64,000 nucleotides of DNA. Source: Nitrospirae bacterium MYbin3 (lineage in GTDB: Bacteria > Nitrospirota > Thermodesulfovibrionia > Thermodesulfovibrionales > Dissulfurispiraceae). The DNA is taken from contig PEAD01000016.1 of assembly GCA_002753335.1 (NCBI GenBank), positions 1-64,000 of the forward strand, in the 5' to 3' direction. The translations under genes were made by a program, and so were the position numbers. The first letter of the stretch is position 1; each line of letters begins with the position of its first letter. Below, piece after piece: positions 8,546 through 16,981 of this stretch. Below the pieces are notes generated by a model that was not told the origin of the DNA, did not search any database, and saw nothing but the letters and a program-made list of their open reading frames with translations.

Positions 8546-9283
8546 CTAAAAGTCCCAGACCATGCTTCGCTCGCCTTTAAACGCCTTAACAAACTCCTCA
8601 AACGAAGGCGTCTCAAGGGAAAATGATGTATATCTTCTGCCGATATTGTCAAGGCTATGCGAATCCGAAGAGGTTATCCACGGAAAAGATGCATAGTCTC
8701 CGAACACAGCCTCCGCCTTTTTGCGGGAAGTAGCCGCAGATATTTCGAGTCCGTCAAAAACCACGTCCGGCGGAATAAATCCAAGCTGAGAAACCACGCT
8801 AAAATATTCCCTGTCAATATGGCTTGCTACAGCAATTCCTCCGAACGAATGTATCTTATCAACAAGCTCTTTTACCGGCAGTCCTGTTGCGCCGAAAAAC
8901 ATCCGCTTGCAAAACTCAAGAATCTCATCATTCTCGTTCACTATAAGCTGATAACCGAGACGCTCCTCATCATGATACCCTTCCGGCAATGTTCTGTAAA
9001 TAACCTCCTGCATCGCTAACGCGTCCGGAACTTCTCCGAATATCGCCAGCACATGAGCTTCCTCGCTTGTAGTTATTTCCATGGCAGGCAGTACCGTCAG
9101 CCCTTTTTCGATCCCGATCCTTACAGCAACCTGAGTATTTTCGGCAGAATTGTGGTCAGATATCGCGATTATATCAAGCCCCTTATTAAGCGCCGCATCA
9201 ACTATTCTCTTGGGCGTAATATCGATCTCGGCGCAAGGCGAAAGACAGGTGTGAATATGAAGATCAGCTCTGTACGCTCTCAT
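8546..9283 (-). CDS. PHP-domain metal-dependent phosphoesterase
   Basis: 245 residues. Opens with the PHP motif DLHIHTCLSPC and continues with SDHNSAEN, a conserved His/Glu pair in LPAMEITTSEEAHVLA, ASHIDRE and SSDSHS, which together bind two or three metal ions. Relatives hydrolyse phosphoesters of nucleotides or sugars, e.g. 3',5'-nucleotide bisphosphates. Here it is tied by position to the DRTGG and HATPase genes, so it probably acts on a signalling nucleotide or cofactor rather than in general metabolism. That last point is inference. Confidence 0.88.
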   Translation of the reverse strand: MRAYRADLHIHTCLSPCAEIDITPKRIVDAALNKGLDIIAISDHNSAENTQVAVRIGIEKGLTVLPAMEITTSEEAHVLAIFGEVPDALAMQEVIYRTLPEGYHDEERLGYQLIVNENDEILEFCKRMFFGATGLPVKELVDKIHSFGGIAVASHIDREYFSVVSQLGFIPPDVVFDGLEISAATSRKKAEAVFGDYASFPWITSSDSHSLDNIGRRYTSFSLETPSFEEFVKAFKGERSMVWDF

Positions 9284-9323
9284 CTAAGGCATGCCTCCCT
9301 GCTTAAAACAGGTGGAGATCCTT

Positions 9324-9662
9324 TCAACTCTTTAAAAGATTGTAAAGAAGGCCGGCTATCTCGAAGGTGGTCTTGCTTGAAGATAAAATAACCACATGCT
9401 CTTCTGCGGCTTTGGCTGCAGTAGCCGGCTCGGGGCTTCTGCCGTTTGATAAAACTATAGCAGGGAGACCTTTGATAACCGAAACAGCCACAATATTAGG
9501 ATGCGTCTGGAGCGTTATCCAGAGCTCATGCTCGTTGCTCCGGGCCATGACATCAGAAAGCAGGTCGCTTATGTAGCAGCCTTCAACAATCTTGTTTAAG
9601 TCTCCACCGACCTTTATTTCAAAGCCGAGCTTATCGATCAATTCCGTTAAAGCGAGTCCCAT
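9324..9662 (-). CDS. DRTGG-domain protein
   Basis: 112 residues that match the DRTGG fold found in phosphotransacetylase-like and hydrogenase-linked proteins: LTELIDKLGFEIKVGG at the start, GCYISDLLSDVMARS, ITLQTHPNIVAVSVI and VILSSSKTTFEIAGLLYNLL at the end. It stands between the PHP protein and the RsbT-like ATPase, the arrangement seen next to [FeFe]-hydrogenase operons. Likely a small ligand-sensing domain; the ligand is unknown. Confidence 0.85.
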   Translation of the reverse strand: MGLALTELIDKLGFEIKVGGDLNKIVEGCYISDLLSDVMARSNEHELWITLQTHPNIVAVSVIKGLPAIVLSNGRSPEPATAAKAAEEHVVILSSSKTTFEIAGLLYNLLKS

Positions 9663-9684
9663 AATTCTCTCCTAAACTGACTTT

Positions 9685-10119
9685 TTAGATAAAAATTGTT
9701 ATCTGCAAAGTGGTGCCTTCACCCACTACCGTATCTATCTTAAATTTATCCGAGTTTTTCTGTATATTCGGAAGCCCCATTCCGGCGCCCCAACCCAACT
9801 CCCGCACCCAAGCAGGAGCTGTGGAATAGCCCTCCTGCATCGCAAGGTTTATATCCTTAATGCCGGGCCCCATGTCGGTAATGGTTATATTAAGCTCTCC
9901 GTCGCTCACCGCATAATGAAGAGTGCCTGCAACGCCATGTATTATCACATTCATCTCGGCTTCAAAAGCGGCAACCCCTGCCCTTCTCACCGCATCGTCA
10001 GCAACGGCAAGGCCCTTGAGCACGTTTCGCAGTTCGGTTGAAGCCTTGCCTGCGTTTGTGAAATCGCCCTCAAAAAGCTGAAAAGAACCCTCAATAGGTT
10101 TAGATGTTTTAGTTGTCAT
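9685..10119 (-). CDS. RsbT/RsbW-like serine kinase (anti-sigma-type ATPase)
   Basis: 144 residues with a compact GHKL ATPase fold: EAEMNVIIHG (N box), TDMGPGI (G1 box), GWGAGMGLPNIQ (G2 lid) and GEGTTLQI at the end. Relatives bind ATP and phosphorylate a serine on a partner protein. No STAS-domain antagonist is encoded close by, so the partner may be the DRTGG protein or lie elsewhere. It is in the same transcription unit as its neighbours (22 bp to DRTGG, 19 bp from the kinase). Confidence 0.87.
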   Translation of the reverse strand: MTTKTSKPIEGSFQLFEGDFTNAGKASTELRNVLKGLAVADDAVRRAGVAAFEAEMNVIIHGVAGTLHYAVSDGELNITITDMGPGIKDINLAMQEGYSTAPAWVRELGWGAGMGLPNIQKNSDKFKIDTVVGEGTTLQITIFI

Positions 10120-10138
10120 TTAACCTTCCGTAAAGAAA

Positions 10139-11275
10139 TCATGGCACATTCACCCAGTCATCACCTTCACCCAGCGGCAGCCTTATAAAGAAATCGGCGC
10201 CTTGACCCTGCTTGCTCTCGGCGAATATCTGGCCTCCATGCTTCTTGATTATTCCATAGCTGACAGCAAGACCAAGACCTGTGCCCTTGCCAACAGGTTT
10301 TGTTGTAAGGAACGGCTCAAACAGCCTCTTCTGCACCTCTTCCGAAATACCCGGCCCTGTGTCAGAAAATTCGAGCTCAACAAATTTTCCGGCTGACGAT
10401 TCATAAACCCTAGATTTTATGGTAACCTTGCCCTTCTCCTCCATCGCATCCGCAGCATTAATAAGCAGATTTACAAACACCTGCTGCAATTGGCTCGGGT
10501 CAACATGAAGCAGAGGAAGAGAATCCCCAAGTTGCATGTCAAAAACAATGTTATGAAACTTTGCCTGATTTCTCATGATGAGCAGCGTGTTCTCGATAAG
10601 CATATTTACATTTACCGCAACCTTCTCCGACGCGGTCTTGCGCGAAAAACCTAGCAGTCCCCTCACAATTTTGGAGCATCTCTCTGCCTGATCAATAATT
10701 ATGTTCATGTCCTCAATGTCCTGCTTGTTTTCTGGAGGTATGCGCCTAAGCATAAGATGAGCGAAGGTAACGATACCGGTAAGAGGGCTGTTCAGCTCAT
10801 GCGCAACGCCTGCCGACATCCTGCCGAGAGAAGCCAGTTTTTCGGCATTCAGAAGACTATCATGCGCCTTTAATCTCTCTGCCGTATTCTTCTGTACCTC
10901 TTCCTCAAGCCTCTTTGTCCAGTTCTCCATCTTCATTTTGTAGAGCCTGAGTTCCTCGGCCATGTTATTGAAAGAATTGGCAAGAGAACCTATCTCGTCA
11001 TCATTCTTCATCTCGATGCGATAGTCCATATTGCCGCCAGATAGCTTCTCCATGCCTTCTGCAAGCATGCTTATAGGCTTTGTGACAACCTTATAGAGTA
11101 TAAGCACGAGAACCACCGAAACAAATAAAACGAACGGCCCTCCAAATATAAAGAGCTGCTGAAGAGTTATGTCTGGATGATCGGTCTTGATAAAAATTAT
11201 CGAAAAGATCAGACCCATCAGAAGCATCGTGCCCCCGATAGCTATAACCAGCTTGCCGGTAAGGGATTTATTCAT
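10139..11275 (-). CDS. membrane sensor histidine kinase
   Basis: 378 residues: two membrane helices (about 8-29 and 42-62) with a very short external loop, HAMP (63-115), coiled linker, HisKA with phospho-acceptor His159 in AGVAHELNSPL, and HATPase (DTGPGIS, GKGTGLGLAVSYGI). With almost no periplasmic domain it probably senses within the membrane or cytoplasm. First gene of the DRTGG/PHP set. A sigma-70-type promoter ends right at the ATG, and there is no Shine-Dalgarno sequence, so the mRNA may be leaderless. Confidence 0.93.
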   Translation of the reverse strand: MNKSLTGKLVIAIGGTMLLMGLIFSIIFIKTDHPDITLQQLFIFGGPFVLFVSVVLVLILYKVVTKPISMLAEGMEKLSGGNMDYRIEMKNDDEIGSLANSFNNMAEELRLYKMKMENWTKRLEEEVQKNTAERLKAHDSLLNAEKLASLGRMSAGVAHELNSPLTGIVTFAHLMLRRIPPENKQDIEDMNIIIDQAERCSKIVRGLLGFSRKTASEKVAVNVNMLIENTLLIMRNQAKFHNIVFDMQLGDSLPLLHVDPSQLQQVFVNLLINAADAMEEKGKVTIKSRVYESSAGKFVELEFSDTGPGISEEVQKRLFEPFLTTKPVGKGTGLGLAVSYGIIKKHGGQIFAESKQGQGADFFIRLPLGEGDDWVNVP

Positions 11276-11281
11276 TTATAA

Positions 11282-11311
11282 ATAATACATATACCCGAGA
11301 ATGAGAGTCAA
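11282..11311 (-). promoter_or_regulatory. sigma-70-type promoter of the kinase/PHP/DRTGG operon
   Basis: Minus strand: TTGACT (11311-11306), 18-bp spacer, TATTAT (11287-11282). The expected start point is within a few bases of the ATG at 11275, which implies a leaderless or nearly leaderless transcript. The match is good, but the short distance makes it less certain. Confidence 0.5.
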
Positions 11312-11321
11312 TTTTAATACC

Positions 11322-12080
11322 TTACCGCACAAGCCTCTTTCTCATAAGCCTGAACGGATAGGGAGATAAAATCGCGGTTACTACTGTCAACCAGAGCAGG
11401 TCTTCCCATACTGTGAGCGGCCTGCCTGCCGAAAAGGCCCTGCAGATATTAACGAGGTGGTAAAGCGGCGTGAAAAAAGCTATCTTTGTCGCAACAGCCG
11501 GAAGACTGTCGATAGGAAAAAAAATGCCAGAAAAAAGAAACATCGGCGTCATAAAAAGCGTGTAGTAATAGTTGAAGGTTTCTATTCCGGGCACAACCGC
11601 CGCGCATATCATAGAAATCTCTCCGAACAGAAGCCCGCTTATAAAAAGCACCGGCAGCGCAAACAGTATAACTGCCGAGTCAACAAGACCAAACAGCGAA
11701 ATAACGATGATTATTATCGTTCCGTACAGCATGCTCTTTGTGGCTCCCCACATAAGTTCCCCTGCTATAAGATCATCTGCATTGACCGGAGTGGCAAGTA
11801 TCGCGTCAAAGGTTTTCTGAAAGGTCATCTTAACGAAAGTTCCGTAAGTGCATTCGTAAGCGGCCGCAAACATCGAGGACGAGGCTATCATGCCCGGCGC
11901 TATGTAGTTTATGTAAGGCATGCCCTTTATCTCTTGTATGAAAGCACCGAGCCCTATACCCATAGCAAAAAGATAGAGCACAGGCTCGACAAAATTCAGT
12001 GCTATGCTAGATTTGTAAAGCTTGGTAAAAACCTTAAGGTTACGCTGCCAGACCTTAGATGCCCGCTTAATACTGAACAT
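11322..12080 (-). CDS. ABC-2 type exporter permease (NodJ-like)
   Basis: 252 residues with six hydrophobic segments and the ABC-2 exporter pattern (NFVEPVLYLFAMGIGLGAFI early, FNYYYTLFMTPMFLFSGIFFPI and FFTPLYHLVNICRAF late), as in NodJ and drug/polysaccharide exporters. Frame is open to a TTG at 12119, but the ATG at 12080 has GAGGA nine to ten bases upstream and follows the ATPase stop by 13 bp, so I use it. Pairs with the ATPase upstream; the exported substrate is unknown. Confidence 0.9.
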   Translation of the reverse strand: MFSIKRASKVWQRNLKVFTKLYKSSIALNFVEPVLYLFAMGIGLGAFIQEIKGMPYINYIAPGMIASSSMFAAAYECTYGTFVKMTFQKTFDAILATPVNADDLIAGELMWGATKSMLYGTIIIIVISLFGLVDSAVILFALPVLFISGLLFGEISMICAAVVPGIETFNYYYTLFMTPMFLFSGIFFPIDSLPAVATKIAFFTPLYHLVNICRAFSAGRPLTVWEDLLWLTVVTAILSPYPFRLMRKRLVR

Positions 12081-12093
12081 TCTTGTCTTCCTC

Positions 12094-12837
12094 TTAGGCG
12101 TCAAGTCCCCTGCCCGCAAGCTTCAGATAAACATGCTCAAGATTGCCGCCATGCATCTGCATTAAGTTTTGCGGCGTGTCGATGGTGATAATCTTTCCGG
12201 AACTCATTATAGCCACCCTGTCGCAGAGCTTCTCTGCCTCTTCCATATAATGCGTTGTAAGTATCAGAGTCGTGCCGTTGAATTTAAGCTGGTTAAGGCT
12301 GTCCCAGACAGAACGCCTGCTGTGCGGATCAAGTCCGGTGGTGGGCTCATCAAGTATCAGCAGTTCGGGATTATTCATCAACGAGCGTGCAAGCACAAGC
12401 CTGCGCTGCATACCGCCAGAAAGCGCTTTAATGTTCACATCTGCCTTTTCTGTCAGCTCTACAAACTTCAATAATTCGGATGCTTTTCGCGAAGCCTCTT
12501 TCTTTTTGATATCGAAATATCTGGCATATACGATAAGATTTTCGAGAACCGTAAAATCAGGGTCAAGGTTGTTGTCCTGCGGCATCACACCTATGCGGGC
12601 CTTAATCTCGCTCGGACTTGCGGTAACATCCATGCCGAATACTGTTACTGTGCCGGAAGACGGTGGTATAAAACAGTGAATCGTTCGCATGACCGTTGTT
12701 TTGCCTGCACCGTTAGGGCCGAGAAAACCGAAACATTCTCCCTGCTTAATATCGAAACTTACGCGGTCAACAGCCTGCAAATCCCCAAAATTCTTGCTGA
12801 GTAATGATGCGGTTACGATATTCATTTGTCCTGACAT
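12094..12837 (-). CDS. ABC transporter ATP-binding protein (NodI/DrrA-like)
   Basis: 247 residues with Walker A GPNGAGKTT, Q-loop GVMPQDNNLD, signature LSGGMQRR, Walker B LLILDEPTTGLD and switch His in LTTHYMEEAE. The DEPTTGLDPHSR and MEEAEKLCDR wording is characteristic of the NodI/DrrA exporter ATPases. It energises the ABC-2 permease encoded next. A second in-frame ATG at 12825 is possible as start. Upstream 12838-13076 (239 bp) holds no gene; it contains two small inverted repeats near 12969-12998 that may end the toxin-antitoxin transcript. Confidence 0.93.
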   Translation of the reverse strand: MSGQMNIVTASLLSKNFGDLQAVDRVSFDIKQGECFGFLGPNGAGKTTVMRTIHCFIPPSSGTVTVFGMDVTASPSEIKARIGVMPQDNNLDPDFTVLENLIVYARYFDIKKKEASRKASELLKFVELTEKADVNIKALSGGMQRRLVLARSLMNNPELLILDEPTTGLDPHSRRSVWDSLNQLKFNGTTLILTTHYMEEAEKLCDRVAIMSSGKIITIDTPQNLMQMHGGNLEHVYLKLAGRGLDA

Positions 12838-13076
12838 TGTAACCTAATGAAAAGAATGTGTGCGACACTCAGTTTGGCAGCAGGTATAAGTCCATGTAGT
12901 GAAGACTGACGCCGAATCTAAACGAAATGTCGGCAATGGTGAGATTATCAGCAAATCGGATGAAACGAGAAAAAATCTCGATTAGAGAGTTTTGTCTCTT
13001 GACAGGTGCCCTCTAAATGGGTGTCCAAAACGCAGCCCTGAACTAAAGAAATTTATCCCTATCGCAGTTACATCAA

Positions 13077-13382
13077 CTACTGGCTTCTGCGTTTTGCCTT
13101 AAACTCTTTCAGGCAGGCAGGGTCAAATACAAGATTTCTTCCAATCCTGCTGAATTTTATAGCGCCGTCTTTTACCCACCGACGGACGGTTATTTCGGCG
13201 ACTTCAAGATATTCCGCTGCCTCCACAATCGTGAATGGTGCATGCCTGACATCATCGAACACTTCGCTATGCGTATAAAGGTCTTTCTCAAAACCTTTTT
13301 TAGCAATAACCGAAAAGAGCTTCTCGCGCTCCTTTACCGGCATTCTTACTATTTCATCATAAATCTTTTTTGCAGTTAGCAT
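13077..13382 (-). CDS. antitoxin-like protein with excisionase-type helix-turn-helix
   Basis: 101 residues. Residues about 48-97 are an excisionase/MerR-type winged helix (TIVEAAEYLEVAEITVRRWVKDG, then FSRIGRNLVFDP). The N-terminal 45 residues (IVRMPVKEREKLFSVIAKKG) are helical and could neutralise the toxin. It follows the RelE-like gene by 4 bp, so the pair is a toxin-first toxin-antitoxin module. The excisionase-type helix-turn-helix could also suggest a phage remnant, but no integrase is nearby. Confidence 0.8.
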   Translation of the reverse strand: MLTAKKIYDEIVRMPVKEREKLFSVIAKKGFEKDLYTHSEVFDDVRHAPFTIVEAAEYLEVAEITVRRWVKDGAIKFSRIGRNLVFDPACLKEFKAKRRSQ

Positions 13383-13386
13383 GCCC

Positions 13387-13671
13387 CTATTCCTCCGCTT
13401 TTATGTATCTTTTTAGTTCACGATAAAAATTCTCATGCGTATCAATCATGTAAAAAACAAGCACCCGGCCTGTCTGCTTATAAGCTATAAGATATTCCTG
13501 TTTGTGAAATGTGAACTTATGGACATTCATCCCTGCCAAATCCTGTTTCTTTGATATTCCTATAGAGGGGTTGGCTTTTATTAGATCAACTTCATCTTCA
13601 ATCACAAGCTGAAAAGGTCGTGCTTGCTTCTTAACAAACTTTTTGAATGGCGTTTTATACAACAATTCCAT
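13387..13671 (-). CDS. RelE/ParE-superfamily toxin
   Basis: 94 residues, basic, with the RelE/ParE layout: FKKFVKKQARPFQLVIEDEVDLIKANP helix pair (only partly conserved), then strands LAGMNVHKFTF, EYLIAYKQTGRVLVFYMIDTHENFYRELKRYI. Members cleave mRNA at the ribosome or poison gyrase; the sequence does not tell which. Genes follow toxin-antitoxin order with a palindromic operator over the promoter (13680-13703). It sits between an ABC exporter and mutS, divergent from mutS. Confidence 0.82.
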   Translation of the reverse strand: MELLYKTPFKKFVKKQARPFQLVIEDEVDLIKANPSIGISKKQDLAGMNVHKFTFHKQEYLIAYKQTGRVLVFYMIDTHENFYRELKRYIKAEE

Positions 13672-13679
13672 GATTACTT

Positions 13680-13703
13680 ATATGATAAATTAGTTAATCA
13701 TAT
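13680..13703. promoter_or_regulatory. palindromic operator of the 13.1-13.7 kb toxin-antitoxin pair
   Basis: A 24-bp imperfect palindrome (20 of 24 positions symmetric) with outer arms ATATGAT and ATCATAT. It starts 9 bp upstream of the toxin ATG and covers the -10 region, as expected for autoregulation by the antitoxin. Confidence 0.6.
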
Positions 13704-13711
13704 TTGTTCAA
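13682..13711 (-). promoter_or_regulatory. promoter of the toxin-antitoxin pair
   Basis: Minus strand: TTGAAC (13711-13706), 18-bp spacer, TATCAT (13687-13682). The operator palindrome lies across the -10 element and spacer. Confidence 0.5.
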
Positions 13712-13817
13712 GAAAAAAGTACCACATCACCAATTTTATGCAACCGAAAGGTTTATTGTATAATCTATGATTCATGTGGATATTTACCGGCATATCTAAA
13801 TTTATGAGGAACATATA

Positions 13818-16385
13818 ATGGCGGAACAGACACCGCTGATGAAGCAGTATTCAGGCATAAAGGAGCAGTTTCCTGACGCAATTTTACTGTTCAGGTTAGG
13901 CGACTTTTATGAAATGTTCGGAGATGATGCCAAACTCGCGTCCAGAATACTCCAGATCGCGCTGACCAGCAGAGACAAGAACAAGGAAGACCCTACTCCG
14001 ATGTGCGGCGTGCCTCATTTTTCTATAGACGGCCATATCACAAAGCTTATCAAAGCTGGGCATAAAGTCGCGGTCTGCGAACAGATGGAAGACCCCAAAG
14101 CCACAAAAGGTATTGTGCAGCGCGAAGTGGTAAGAGTCATAACTCCCGGAACGCATATACCGGAGCATCCGAAAGAAAACTCATATCTGATGAGCGTCTT
14201 TCCTTACAAGACCAGCCACGGCATCACCATCGCAGATTTATCAACCGGAGAATTTACGGTATTTGAAACATACAAACCTCTCGAAGACGAGATCGGAAGG
14301 TTCGAGCCGCGAGAGATAGTCTGCCCAAGAAGCATAGAAACAAATCTGCATTATCAGGAGCTTTTCAGCGGCATGTGCGTGTCGTATTGCGATGATACCT
14401 TATTCGATTATGCCGAAGCCTACCGCGCACTGCTGAATTACTTTAAGGTGAATTCGCTCGACGGCTTTGGATGCGGAGAGATGAATCCCGGCATTTCGGC
14501 TGCAGGCGCTTTAATGCGATACCTCGAAGATACGCAAAAAGTTCTGAGCTTCAGAAAAATATCTGTTCTCAATCAGTCTGGCTTCATGTTCCTAGACTAT
14601 GCGGCCAAGCGAAATCTTGAACTGACCCAAAACCTCAAAGACGGCTCTCCTGAGGGATCACTTCTTTGGGTGTTAGATGAAACGCTCACGCCTATGGGTG
14701 GCCGACACCTGAGAAATGCCGTGGTCAAGCCGTTTCTTACTACGCAGGAAATAATCAAAAATCAAAACGCTGTCGAGGCCTTGATAGAAGACTATGAGCT
14801 GATGGAAGAGCTGCGCACCACCTTGAGAAAAATTCAGGACATCGAAAGATTAGTTTCAAAAATACTCCTGAAAAGCGCCGGGCCGAGAGACCTTGTTGCG
14901 ATAAAAAATTCTACCTCATATCTGCCCGAGATAAAAAAATTCCTAGTTTCGTCCAAAGATGCTTACATCAAAACGCTAGGCAGAAACATAATGGAATTTG
15001 CAGACCTTAAAGAGCTTATAGAATCCTCGATAATCGAGAACCCGCCTATAAGCGCACGCGAAGGCGGCATAATAAGAAAAGGGTACAGCACAGAGATTGA
15101 CGAGCTGAAAAACATATCGGTCAACAACAAGGATTACATTGCTAGGCTTGAGCTTGAAGAAAAGCAGAACACCGGAATATCCTCGCTAAAGGTTGGATTC
15201 AACCAGAACTTCGGCTATTACATCGAGATAACAAAATCAAATCTACACCTCGTTCCTGCCCATTATATCAGGAAACAGACGCTCGTAAACGGCGAGCGCT
15301 ACATAACCCCTGACCTAAAGGAATACGAAACCAAGGTGCTAGGCGCAGAGCAGCGGCTGAAGGAAATGGAGTTCACAGCGTTTCAGGGAATCCTCGAAAA
15401 GACGAGCAAATACACCGAGCACCTGCTCGATACCTCGGCGAATCTTGCGGTCATAGATTTTCTTTCCTCGCTCGCCACCGTTGCCAAAAGATACGATTAT
15501 GTCAAACCGCAGATAACCGACGGAGATTTGATAGAGATCACTCATGGCAGGCATCCTGTGATAGAGAGGCTCATCAACACCCGCACCATCTCGTCATCAG
15601 ACGAAAAATTCATCCCGAACAATCTGGTCATGGATAAAACAGAGAACTGCCTTCTCGTGATCACAGGCCCAAACATGGCCGGCAAATCCACATACATGAG
15701 GCAGGCCGCACTGATAGTGCTGATGGCACAGATAGGTTCTTTTGTTCCTGCGGCAAGCGCGGAGATAGGCGTGGTTGATAGGATATTCACAAGGATCGGG
15801 GCTTCCGATTACATAACGCGCGGACAGAGCACCTTCATGGTTGAGATGATAGAAACAGCAAATATACTTAACAACGCCACTGAGCATAGCCTGATACTGC
15901 TTGATGAGGTGGGAAGAGGCACCAGCACCTTCGACGGTATAAGCATAGCGTGGGCGGTTGCCGAATACCTCATAAAACATACAAAGGCGCGCACGCTGTT
16001 TGCCACTCATTACCACGAACTCACAGACCTTTCGGTTCTGCTGGACGGAATTAAAAACTACAATGTCGTTGTTAAAGAATGGGGTGAAGAGGTAATATTT
16101 TTACGTAAGATCGAGCCGGGGCCTGCCGACAAAAGCTACGGCATACAGGTCGGGCGGCTCGCAGGACTTCCTGATGCGGTCATCACCCGCGCAAAAGATG
16201 TGCTAGAAGAGCTCGAGAAAAAAGAGTCAGGCAGGATCAGGAGAAAGCCTTCACAGATGGACCTCTTTGCAGTAGCCGATCCTCTCACCAATGAACTTTT
16301 GAATATAGACATTTCTAATCTCACACCGCAGAAGGCATTAAAAAAGCTGGCTGACCTCAGGAAAAAGGCTGAAGACAGCCTATGA
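13818..16385 (+). CDS. mutS: DNA mismatch repair protein MutS
   Basis: 855 residues, full length for MutS1. The mismatch-reading Phe-X-Glu motif is in LFRLGDFYEMFG (Phe30, Glu32); connector, lever and clamp domains follow; the ATPase has GPNMAGKSTYMRQ (about 616-628), the STFMVEM segment, LLDEVGRGTSTFDG and ATHYHEL. It starts mismatch repair by binding mispairs. GAGGA precedes the ATG. A TATAAT at 13759-13764 may be its -10 box, with a poor -35. The stop overlaps the ATG of coaE (ATGA). Confidence 0.98.
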   Translation: MAEQTPLMKQYSGIKEQFPDAILLFRLGDFYEMFGDDAKLASRILQIALTSRDKNKEDPTPMCGVPHFSIDGHITKLIKAGHKVAVCEQMEDPKATKGIVQREVVRVITPGTHIPEHPKENSYLMSVFPYKTSHGITIADLSTGEFTVFETYKPLEDEIGRFEPREIVCPRSIETNLHYQELFSGMCVSYCDDTLFDYAEAYRALLNYFKVNSLDGFGCGEMNPGISAAGALMRYLEDTQKVLSFRKISVLNQSGFMFLDYAAKRNLELTQNLKDGSPEGSLLWVLDETLTPMGGRHLRNAVVKPFLTTQEIIKNQNAVEALIEDYELMEELRTTLRKIQDIERLVSKILLKSAGPRDLVAIKNSTSYLPEIKKFLVSSKDAYIKTLGRNIMEFADLKELIESSIIENPPISAREGGIIRKGYSTEIDELKNISVNNKDYIARLELEEKQNTGISSLKVGFNQNFGYYIEITKSNLHLVPAHYIRKQTLVNGERYITPDLKEYETKVLGAEQRLKEMEFTAFQGILEKTSKYTEHLLDTSANLAVIDFLSSLATVAKRYDYVKPQITDGDLIEITHGRHPVIERLINTRTISSSDEKFIPNNLVMDKTENCLLVITGPNMAGKSTYMRQAALIVLMAQIGSFVPAASAEIGVVDRIFTRIGASDYITRGQSTFMVEMIETANILNNATEHSLILLDEVGRGTSTFDGISIAWAVAEYLIKHTKARTLFATHYHELTDLSVLLDGIKNYNVVVKEWGEEVIFLRKIEPGPADKSYGIQVGRLAGLPDAVITRAKDVLEELEKKESGRIRRKPSQMDLFAVADPLTNELLNIDISNLTPQKALKKLADLRKKAEDSL

Positions 16386-16981
16386 TTACGGTGGGGTTAA
16401 CAGGCAACTACGGTATGGGAAAAAGCACAGTGTCCGACATATTCAGTGAATTAGGCGCTTCGGTTATCGACACCGATAAGGTGGTCTCTGAGCTTTTTGA
16501 AAACAACGATATACAGAAAGAGCTGAAAGATAATTTTGGCGACGATGTGGTAGAAGATGGCAAAGTTAATAAAAAACTGCTCTCTGAGCTTGCATTCAGC
16601 GCTCCATCAGCCAGAATAGCGCTCGAAAATATACTCCACCCGAAGGTCTTTCAGAGAACAGAGCAGATTACAAAAGAAATAGCTGTATCTAAACCTAATG
16701 CGATTGTGATAATCGAAGCAACCGTAATTTTCGAAAGAGGATACCAGAACAGGTTCGACAAGATAATTACGGTTTACACCAATGAAGATACAGCAATAGA
16801 GAGGCTTGCGGTTAAAGGAGTGGCCGAAGACCAAGCGAGAAAACGGTTTGCGAGCCAGTTCCCGATAGAAAAAAAATTGGATTCCTCTGACTTTACCATT
16901 GACAACGGAAACAGCCTACAAGACACAAAAAAACAGACCGAACATATTTATCAGAAATTGCTTGGATATGCAAATAATTGA
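16382..16981 (+). CDS. coaE: dephospho-CoA kinase
   Basis: 199 residues. Phosphorylates the 3'-hydroxyl of dephospho-CoA in the last step of coenzyme A synthesis. P-loop GNYGMGKSTVS at residues 7-17, then DTDKVVSELF, LHPKVF and the VIIEATVIFERG segment where family members have the substrate lid. The ATG overlaps the mutS stop, and its own 3' end overlaps ribF by 14 bp, so mutS-coaE-ribF form one transcript. Confidence 0.95.
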   Translation: MITVGLTGNYGMGKSTVSDIFSELGASVIDTDKVVSELFENNDIQKELKDNFGDDVVEDGKVNKKLLSELAFSAPSARIALENILHPKVFQRTEQITKEIAVSKPNAIVIIEATVIFERGYQNRFDKIITVYTNEDTAIERLAVKGVAEDQARKRFASQFPIEKKLDSSDFTIDNGNSLQDTKKQTEHIYQKLLGYANN

